Shown: positions 54,945-61,881 of the stretch, in pieces | Position numbering within the stretch: the stretch's first letter is position 1 | Layout of the letters: each line of letters starts with the position of its first letter | From: G963678445 sp963678445 | GTDB taxonomy: Bacteria; Hydrogenedentota; Hydrogenedentia; Hydrogenedentales; G963678445 | Length of the DNA: 64,000 bases | NCBI GenBank assembly: GCA_963678445.1 | Contig: OY782877.1 | Span: 2,108,001 to 2,172,000, forward strand | Reading direction: 5' to 3' | The notes under the pieces: model-generated | What the model was told of the DNA's origin: nothing | What the model saw: only the letters and a program-made list of their open reading frames with translations | The model's database searches: none | Position numbers and translations under genes: made by a program

Positions 54945-54960
54945 AGCAGGATACATGCCA
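54945..54960 (-). promoter_or_regulatory. Sigma-54 (-24/-12) promoter of the pilin-like operon
   Basis: Minus-strand TGGCATGTATCCTGCT. It matches TGGCACG-N4-TTGCW at all but two positions, with the GG and GC doublets 12 bases apart. Transcription would start near 54934, leaving a ~30-nt leader that includes the ribosome binding site. The adjacent upstream gene encodes a sigma-54 activator. Confidence 0.7.
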
Positions 54961-55036
54961 GAAAAGAGGGATTAAGCTAAGCGCTGTGTTTGCAATAGTT
55001 AACAATCTGAAGGCAAATTGAAGGACGATTTTTAAA

Positions 55037-55083
55037 GAAAAAATGGGTGAAATCCCCCACATTAAGTGGGGAATTTCACCCAT
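55037..55083 (-). terminator. Terminator of the NtrC-type regulator operon
   Basis: Minus-strand stem ATGGGTGAAATTCCCCAC / GTGGGGGATTTCACCCAT around TTAAT, followed by TTTTTTC. It insulates the pilin-like operon from readthrough, so that operon depends on its own promoter. Confidence 0.9.
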
Positions 55084-55149
55084 AACAGGAATCAGGTGTA
55101 CTATACATGTTGGCTGGCACTGCAGGAGCGACGATAGATAGGAAACGAA

Positions 55150-55267
55150 GCGCTTTAGTGACTTAAACTCCAAGAATGGTCATAAATGGTCATAAAAATG
55201 AAATTTTTGCTGTGGTCAGGGGATGGTAAGGACCATATCTATTGCTTGCAATAGCTGGAGCGCTTTA
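55150..55267 (+). repeat. Two-hairpin intergenic repeat, copy 8
   Basis: GCTTTAGTGACTTAAACTCC, GGTCATAAAAATGAAATTTT, TGCTGTGGTCAGGGGATGG, TAAGGACCATATCTATTGC, then TAGCTGGAGCGCTTTA. The start joins the tail of a preceding unit (GCGCTTTA) to a new unit, as in the 27-kb tandem array. Confidence 0.75.
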
Positions 55268-55284
55268 GGGGGGGGATGGGCAGC

Positions 55285-56640
55285 CTAGGGTTGCTTGGAA
55301 AGCTTATAGCGGATTTGATCGCGGCTTAGCCCCAACAGGCGTGCAGCCTGGCTCTGGTTGCCCTGGGTGCGTTGCAGGGCTTGGCGGATGAGCGATTGTT
55401 CGACATCGGCCAGTATGCAGCCGGTGTCGGGCAGGGTGAAGGTTTCTTCGGGGGAGGTGCGGTTTTTTTCGAGACGACCCAGCATGATGTCGCCATGATC
55501 GATGGTAGGGCCGGCACTGAGCAATACGGCGCGTTCGATAACATTGCGCAATTCACGCACGTTGCCAGGCCAGGTATAGGCATTTAATTTATCAAGGGCT
55601 TGGGCAGTAAAGGACTCAAAAGAGCGCCCCATCTCCCGGCTAAACGAGGTCAGGAAATTTCGTGCGAGCAGGGTAATATCGCCGTTACGTTCCCGTAGCG
55701 GAGGAATAAGGATGGGGACAGTGCTGAGCCGGTAGTACAGATCTTCGCGAAAGGAGCCTTCTTCCATCATTACGGGCAAATCGCGATTGGTGGCGGCGAT
55801 AATGCGACAGTTAACCTGGATGTCGGTAGTGCCGCCAATACGACGAAAGGCCTTTTCTTCGAGTACGCGCAGGAGTTTGGCTTGCAGGTTGGGTGGCATG
55901 TCGCCGATTTCGTCCAAAAAAACCGTCCCATGATTACCCAGTTCAAACAGACCCTCTTTACGTCCCTTGGCATTGGTAAAGGCGCCGGCCTCGTAGCCGA
56001 AAAGTTCAGATTCGATCAGGGTTTCCGGCATCGCAGTACAGGTAATATTCATGAAGGGCTTTTCGACACGCGCCGATTCATAATGGATAGCGCGTGCGAT
56101 CATATCCTTGCCGCAGCCTGTCTCTCCCAGCAGCAGTACGGTGGTGGTTTCGCTGGCGGCAACACGCGCCACCATATTTTTAATGGTGTTAAACGCGGCG
56201 CTTTCACCCACCAGGCTGGCAATCCCGAAACGCTGTTTTTGTTTTTTGATTTCTGTGTTCAGCGTATGGCGGAGCGCCTGTGCTTCCAGCGCACGCTGGA
56301 TAGTGAAGGCGATTTCGTCCATGCTGAACGGCTTGCTGATATAGTCGTAAGCCCCCTCTTTCATGGCTTCGACCGCAGTATCAACGCTGGAATGTGCGGT
56401 AATGATGAGGGCGGTGAGGGTGGGTTGTTCCTGTCGGGCCAGCTGCAGCAACTCCAGGCCCGTCCCATCGGGAAGCTTCATGTCGAGCAGGGCTAAATCA
56501 AAGGGTTGTTCCTGAAGTAATTTGCGTGCGGTCGCCGCATCCGGTGCTTCGGTTACTTGATGTCCATCCGCCTGAAGGCGTTCGCGTAAAGACCAGCGGA
56601 TCAATTTTTCATCATCAACAACTAGAATGCGGGAAGGCAT
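55285..56640 (-). CDS. NtrC-family sigma-54-dependent response regulator
   Basis: A 451-aa regulator: receiver (RILVVDDEKLIRWSLRERLQ, phosphorylatable Asp53 in LALLDMKLPDGT, Thr in IITAHSSV, Lys in YISKPF), AAA+ domain (Walker A LLGETGCGKDMIARAIH, sigma-54 contact loop as GAFTNAKG instead of GAFTGA, Walker B GTVFLDEIGDMP), and a Fis-type HTH (SQAARLLGLSRDQIRYKLSK). The loop variant Gly-to-Asn is a deviation to note, but the rest is intact. Start chosen at ATG 56640, eight bases after the kinase stop. Paired with the kinase upstream, and followed by the sigma-54 pilin-like operon it probably controls. Confidence 0.94.
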   Translation of the reverse strand: MPSRILVVDDEKLIRWSLRERLQADGHQVTEAPDAATARKLLQEQPFDLALLDMKLPDGTGLELLQLARQEQPTLTALIITAHSSVDTAVEAMKEGAYDYISKPFSMDEIAFTIQRALEAQALRHTLNTEIKKQKQRFGIASLVGESAAFNTIKNMVARVAASETTTVLLLGETGCGKDMIARAIHYESARVEKPFMNITCTAMPETLIESELFGYEAGAFTNAKGRKEGLFELGNHGTVFLDEIGDMPPNLQAKLLRVLEEKAFRRIGGTTDIQVNCRIIAATNRDLPVMMEEGSFREDLYYRLSTVPILIPPLRERNGDITLLARNFLTSFSREMGRSFESFTAQALDKLNAYTWPGNVRELRNVIERAVLLSAGPTIDHGDIMLGRLEKNRTSPEETFTLPDTGCILADVEQSLIRQALQRTQGNQSQAARLLGLSRDQIRYKLSKQP

Positions 56641-56647
56641 ACCTGCT

Positions 56648-58771
56648 TTACTCCTTTGGCAATGTAAACAAAAATTCCGCGCCTCCTTCAGGACGATTTC
56701 GTCCTTCAATGGTGCCGCCATGCGCTTCTACAATACGACGGCAGATGGAAAGACCCAGACCGCTCCCCCGTGTTTTCGTGGTGTAAAAGGGTTCGAAGAG
56801 ATGGGGTTGCACGGTTTGGGGGATGCCGGGGCCGTTATCGCAAATACGGATGATAGCCGCTTCAGGTTTTTCTTCCTGTATGATCTGGATCTTACCGCCC
56901 TGTGGCATTGCTTGCGCGGCGTTTTGCAAAAGATTCTCCATGACCTGTTCCAGCAGCGTGGGATCAAATGCAACGGGCAGAGGGGGGGTACTGTTAAGGG
57001 TATATGTCCACGCGGAATTCTCAGGACGTTGCCGATGCGTAGTGCAGATCGCATCGAGGAAATTAGCCAGATCGCTGGGGCGCTTTTCGACGTGCCAACA
57101 TTTGGCAAACCGTAGCAGTTGTTTGACGGTCGCCTCAACACGACTAATCTGTGCCAGGGCCTCCTCAATCAGGTCATAATGGGGGTTCTCGGCGTCCATC
57201 GTATTTTGGATTACCTGGATGACGCCGCTAATCCCCGCCAGTGGGTTGCGAATCTCATGGGCTAGCGAGGCGCCCATTTCGCCAAGCTCCGCCAAGTGTT
57301 GATTTTCGAGAACTTTTTCACTCAGGCGTTTCAGTTGGGTAATATCCGTCGTGACACCAGCCAGACGGTACGGCTGTCCCTCGGCGTCACGGATAAGCGT
57401 GAGTCGACCATGTAACCAGCGCAAGGCCCCATCGGAACGTTGGATGAGGTATTCCACCTCGCTTTTACCGATTTGCTGCGCCTGTCGCATACTGTTCGCA
57501 ACCTGTTCCTTATAATCGGGGTGCACCAGATTCAGACGCAATTGAGGATTTTCTATGAAATCCTCCATAGGATGGCCGTAAACAGTTTCTGCTGCAGGAT
57601 TGATGTAATAAAGCGTGCGCGTGTCGAGGGAAGAAGACCAGACAACATCGTTGAGCGAGGCAAGGAGCGATTGAAAGCGCTCCTCGCTTTCGCGCACAGC
57701 TTCTTCGGCCTTATTGCGCTCTTCCGAATCTTCACGCAGCCGACGCACCATATGGTTGAAGGCTTTGCTAAGCACGCCAAATTCATCATTGCGTCGCCCC
57801 ATGTGGAAGGTGGACAGGGTGCCACTCTCCCCAATTTGGCTGACATGCGCGGTAAGCTTGGACAGGGGGGAGATCACGGTGCGTCGCATCAGGGCAAGCA
57901 GGATCAGCAGGGCGAAAAGACCGGCCAGCGAAATGGCCATGCTGTTTATATGCACAACCGTGTTTCCCTTAGCGGTGATTTCGCGGGGCAGGTCGGCGCA
58001 CAATACAAAACCAGGATTCCCGTGTATGTCCGGCAATACGGCGTAAACGTGCATCCAATCCTTTTCGATTTTGCGACTGTAGCCACTGATGAGTTCATCC
58101 AGACGTCGCGGTGTTTTCGCCAGAGTATCTGCACTCACCGAATTATCCAGAGGGCGTATGTGCATATGCACCTGCGTCTGTTCTATTAGGGCCTGCACCA
58201 GCGAAGCATTGAGAAAGCGTCCCATGATCATAGCGCCGCGCACAGGGCCTTCCATATTGCTGGTAAGAATAGGATTTGAGGCGATTAGCATTAGGCCGCG
58301 ACTGGTAAGGAGAATGCCGGCGAGTTTTTTATCGGTTGAGAGGTTCAGCAGGGGATGTCGTGCGCCCCAGGGCCTCTTGGGGAAATCGGGCATATCGAAA
58401 TACGTTTCATTTTCCAAATCATACGTCGCGCCCCAGAGCACATTGCCAGAATTGTCAACAAGGTAAAGCAGGTTCAGACTATTGTCATAGAATGTCGAGT
58501 CGACCAGATTAGACTCTTCATAGGTCTTATCGGGCGCATAAATGTAGGTATAGGTGTCATCCCATGCCGCCCAATCAGAACAGAATTGATCCAAATGCTG
58601 TACCTCGCGTACAAGGGCCTGAATACAACGCTGCATATTGCGATCGGCTTCAATATGTTCCAGTTCTTCAAAGCTGGGATTAAGCAGGATCTGTTGTATG
58701 ACCAGATTGCATGTAATTGCCACCGCGACAACACTAAAGCAAATCAGCATTATCCGCAATCGAATAGACAT
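56648..58771 (-). CDS. CHASE4-PAS sensor histidine kinase
   Basis: A 707-aa membrane kinase. A periplasmic CHASE4 domain between TM1 (~8-28) and TM2 (~278-300) shows QFCSDWAAWDDTYTYI and SNLVDSTFYDN. HAMP (~305-350), PAS (~365-490, RFQSLLASLNDVVWSSSLDT), HisKA with intact phosphoacceptor in EMGASLAHEIRNPLAGISGV, and an HATPase domain ending GSGLGLSICRRIVEAHGGTI follow. Start chosen at ATG 58771, nine bases after GGGAGGAG. Operon with the NtrC-type regulator. CHASE4 ligands are not known. Confidence 0.94.
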   Translation of the reverse strand: MSIRLRIMLICFSVVAVAITCNLVIQQILLNPSFEELEHIEADRNMQRCIQALVREVQHLDQFCSDWAAWDDTYTYIYAPDKTYEESNLVDSTFYDNSLNLLYLVDNSGNVLWGATYDLENETYFDMPDFPKRPWGARHPLLNLSTDKKLAGILLTSRGLMLIASNPILTSNMEGPVRGAMIMGRFLNASLVQALIEQTQVHMHIRPLDNSVSADTLAKTPRRLDELISGYSRKIEKDWMHVYAVLPDIHGNPGFVLCADLPREITAKGNTVVHINSMAISLAGLFALLILLALMRRTVISPLSKLTAHVSQIGESGTLSTFHMGRRNDEFGVLSKAFNHMVRRLREDSEERNKAEEAVRESEERFQSLLASLNDVVWSSSLDTRTLYYINPAAETVYGHPMEDFIENPQLRLNLVHPDYKEQVANSMRQAQQIGKSEVEYLIQRSDGALRWLHGRLTLIRDAEGQPYRLAGVTTDITQLKRLSEKVLENQHLAELGEMGASLAHEIRNPLAGISGVIQVIQNTMDAENPHYDLIEEALAQISRVEATVKQLLRFAKCWHVEKRPSDLANFLDAICTTHRQRPENSAWTYTLNSTPPLPVAFDPTLLEQVMENLLQNAAQAMPQGGKIQIIQEEKPEAAIIRICDNGPGIPQTVQPHLFEPFYTTKTRGSGLGLSICRRIVEAHGGTIEGRNRPEGGAEFLFTLPKE

Positions 58772-59007
58772 ATGCATCAACTCCTCCCTTTCCCTTTACT
58801 ATACCACGCAATATGTCAAATATTGATAGGCATATTTACGAACCATGTGCTATGGTGAAACAAAATGCTTGTATCGTTGTGCCGTATGTTGTAAAAAGTA
58901 TAGGAGCACAGCCTTATGTGGCTACAGGTAAAGGGGTGTTGCTGTTTTGCGGCGACGCCAACCCCTCGGCAACGTGTACGAAGGCACGGGGAAGGAGATT
59001 GACGATC

Positions 59008-61665
59008 TTGAGCGCTCGTGATGCGGCAGAAGAGCGGATAACGTTGACACAGCGGTTTATACCGCTTCACCGAAAACTGTTTTTTATCATTTTGCCGAGC
59101 GCCATCATGCTGCTAATGGGGATGTACATCACATCACGCCTCGTCCTTTTGTCTGGATATATAAACCTTGAGCATGCATACACCTCAGAGAATCTAAAGC
59201 GCCTGCTTTCCGCCTACCAGACAGAGCTGTTTCAACTGGAAAGCACGGTATACGACTGGGCGGTGTGGGACGATACGTATGCATTTGTGCAGGACCGCAA
59301 TGAAGAATTTGTTACCTCAAATTTGAGTGAATCGTCGCTGGAGGGGATACACCTGGAGTTGATGCTTTTTTTCAACGCAGCGGGTGCATTGGTTTACGGG
59401 AAAACCGTAAACCTGGAGCTTTCAGAAGAAGAATCCCTTGCGATATTGGCGCGTGCTTGCAATCAGCACGATTTCCTTTCCTGGGTCGAGGGGGAGCCTA
59501 AAAGGCGTTCCGGTTTACTGCCGACGGATATGGGAGTGTTTCAGGTGGCGACGCATCCCATTTTAACCAGCGAGGAAAAAGGCCCCAGCCAGGGCATGTT
59601 GGTAGTGGGACGCATGTTTGATGAAAGCGCCGCTTTGCGTTTGGCAGACCACATCAAGCTGAACGTTTCCCTGTATCCCCCCGATCATGCGTCGCTTCCC
59701 GCCCCTATACGCGCCATGGCGCGCCAGAGCAATAAGGCGCAGCGTAGTTACATCGCCCCGGTTGATTTTTACACCATACGTGCCTGCGCCATTCTGGACG
59801 ATGTTTTCGGGAACCCCGTGACAACCGTTAGTATAGAGACGCCACGTAAAATTTATGCACAAGGGGTGTCCGGCATCAACTACTTTACCATGGTGCTCGC
59901 CCTTATGATCATTGCCCTGTGTATTTTCCTGCTCATCGGACTCAACCGCGAGGTGCTGCACCCCATTGTCGCCCTGTGCCGTGACGTAGCGCGCATTACG
60001 GCCTCAGGCGATATCAGCAAACGTTTGACGGTGAGTAAGACGCAGAACGAAATTGCCATATTGAGTGATGAAATTAATGACATGTTGGCGACCTTGGAAC
60101 GCTCAGAAGAACGGCTGGGGCTTTCGTTAAAAACAACCCGCGATCTGACTAATGCAATTCCGTCGGGCGTCTTGATATTAAGTGGCGAAGAAGAGGATGA
60201 GCTTGTAGTACGTAATGCCAACCCCGAAGCAGCACGTTTGCTAGGGCTGCGTCTGGAAACGGTCCGGGGGAAATCCTTTGAATCTATCTGGCCCAAGGCA
60301 CGCGCTATGGGGCTCGATGATACGCTGTTGAATGTATTGAAAAGCGGCCAACAGTTCTCCTCTGAAGAATTGCATTATTCCGGCACCAAGAAGGATGTGG
60401 TATTGCGCTTTAAAGCCTTCCCCGTTTCTGATGGGCGTGTAGGGGTTGTTTTCGATGATGTCGGCAAACGACAACGTCTGGAACAAGAACGCTATGAGCT
60501 GGAGCAGGTATTGAGTCAATCTCAGAAAATGCAGGCGATAGGTCAATTAGCAGGCGGTGTTGCAAACGATCTCAACAAGCTTTTTGCATCGCTCAAAACG
60601 TATACCGATTCACTCATGGGGGATAAAGGACTTTCTGTTAACGCAATGCAGGCGTTGGAAGAAATGCAGAAAGCGATACAAGGGGCCACAGGGGTTCCTC
60701 GTCAGCTACTGGATTTTGCACGACAAGGCAGACAGGAGACTGCGCCTGTCAATATACACGATCTTTTGCAGGAAGTAGTCGGCGTAACGCGACGTACACT
60801 GCCCTCAGGAATTCGTATTGCCGCCGTATCTACCAAAGCACGTAGTACGACCGTAATGGGTGACGTAAAGCAGTTGCGCAAGGTCTTTCTCAACATCGTT
60901 GATAATGCACGTGATGCCATGCCCGATGGCGGTGAAATTTTGATAGAGGTTTTTTCCCCTAAAGAATCGTCGACAGCAACATCATTCGCAATTCAGGAAA
61001 CGGATATTCTGAACATCAGTATTACGGATACCGGTTGCGGCATTCCCGAAGATGTGAAGCCGCATATTTTTGATCCTTTTTTTACTACGAAGCCGTCTGG
61101 TGACGGTGTGGGCATGGGGCTGTCTATGGCCTATGGGGTTATCCAAAATCACAGCGGCTCTCTGACGGTTGAATCAAAGGTTGGACAAGGTACGACCGTG
61201 ATGGTGCAATTGCCCTTGGCCTCGCAGCGGTTGCCAGAAGAGAAAAAAGGAAAAGCACGACCGAAATTGCTTACCGGCGACGGCTGTATTTTGTTGGCTG
61301 AGGATGAAAATACTGTGCGCATGATGGCGACGGCAGCCCTGCGAAAATTGGGGTATCGAGTTATAGCCACGAAGAATGGCGTGGAATGCCTGGAAGCATA
61401 TAAAAAACATCGGAAAGAAGTTGATTTGGTATTGCTCGATCTGGTCATGCCGGAAATGGGGGGCCGTGATTGCTTCCATGCTCTGAAGGAGATTAACCCG
61501 CATATCAAGACAGTATTGGCTACCGGTTGTGGCCTTGATCCCGAAACCGAGCGGTTGCTGGATGAAGGCGTACTTGGGCTTATCAGTAAACCCTATGGGC
61601 TAAGCGATCTTTCAAAAGCGCTGCATGAGTACATGCAAAACGAAAAGGTGAGCGGGAGCGTATAA
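59008..61665 (+). CDS. CHASE4 hybrid histidine kinase with degenerate H-box
   Basis: An 885-aa hybrid: TM1, CHASE4 (STVYDWAVWDDTYAFVQ, SNLSESSLEGI), TM2, HAMP, a PAS-like region, HisKA, HATPase (NIVDNARDAMPDGG, DTGCGIPED, GVGMGLSMAYGVIQ) and a complete receiver (CILLAEDENTVR, LLDLVMPEMGG, GLISKPYG). The H-box reads QLAGGVANDLNKLF: the usual His is Asn520 (AAC at 60565-60567; canonical AHDFNN), and the following Phe and Asn are also changed. Autophosphorylation on His is therefore not possible as written. It is divergent from, and paralogous in its sensor to, the intact CHASE4 kinase. Start at TTG 59008 has GAAGGAG upstream; an ATG at 58813 is less likely, as the extra 65 residues look non-coding. 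Confidence 0.88.
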   Translation: MSARDAAEERITLTQRFIPLHRKLFFIILPSAIMLLMGMYITSRLVLLSGYINLEHAYTSENLKRLLSAYQTELFQLESTVYDWAVWDDTYAFVQDRNEEFVTSNLSESSLEGIHLELMLFFNAAGALVYGKTVNLELSEEESLAILARACNQHDFLSWVEGEPKRRSGLLPTDMGVFQVATHPILTSEEKGPSQGMLVVGRMFDESAALRLADHIKLNVSLYPPDHASLPAPIRAMARQSNKAQRSYIAPVDFYTIRACAILDDVFGNPVTTVSIETPRKIYAQGVSGINYFTMVLALMIIALCIFLLIGLNREVLHPIVALCRDVARITASGDISKRLTVSKTQNEIAILSDEINDMLATLERSEERLGLSLKTTRDLTNAIPSGVLILSGEEEDELVVRNANPEAARLLGLRLETVRGKSFESIWPKARAMGLDDTLLNVLKSGQQFSSEELHYSGTKKDVVLRFKAFPVSDGRVGVVFDDVGKRQRLEQERYELEQVLSQSQKMQAIGQLAGGVANDLNKLFASLKTYTDSLMGDKGLSVNAMQALEEMQKAIQGATGVPRQLLDFARQGRQETAPVNIHDLLQEVVGVTRRTLPSGIRIAAVSTKARSTTVMGDVKQLRKVFLNIVDNARDAMPDGGEILIEVFSPKESSTATSFAIQETDILNISITDTGCGIPEDVKPHIFDPFFTTKPSGDGVGMGLSMAYGVIQNHSGSLTVESKVGQGTTVMVQLPLASQRLPEEKKGKARPKLLTGDGCILLAEDENTVRMMATAALRKLGYRVIATKNGVECLEAYKKHRKEVDLVLLDLVMPEMGGRDCFHALKEINPHIKTVLATGCGLDPETERLLDEGVLGLISKPYGLSDLSKALHEYMQNEKVSGSV

Positions 61666-61749
61666 TCTGCCTTCTCCCGAGATTTGGCGAAGGCGCTTAA
61701 AAATCTCTGCGCTGTTACGCGTCCCTCGTCACTTTTTTTGTCGGCGAAC

Positions 61750-61788
61750 AAAAAAGCCACGGAAGAAGCAATGCGCTTTTCCCGTGGC
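61750..61788 (-). terminator. Terminator after the polytopic membrane protein
   Basis: Minus-strand stem GCCACGGGAAAAGCG / CGC-TTCTTCCGTGGC-type pairing followed by TTTTTTG, about 95 bases past the stop at 61882. Confidence 0.75.
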
Positions 61789-61881
61789 GTTAAGTCTTTG
61801 TGCACTATGAATACAAACAACACCTGTCAAACTACTGTGCGTGCGCACTTTGCCCAATTCGCCTAGAGTCAATAAAAAGCC

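Noticed and set aside
58850..59005. Possible structured leader or riboswitch before the CHASE4 hybrid kinase (AGGGGTGTTGC / GCCAACCCCT hairpin)
   Set aside because: One hairpin only; it does not match c-di-GMP, preQ1 or other consensus elements I know.
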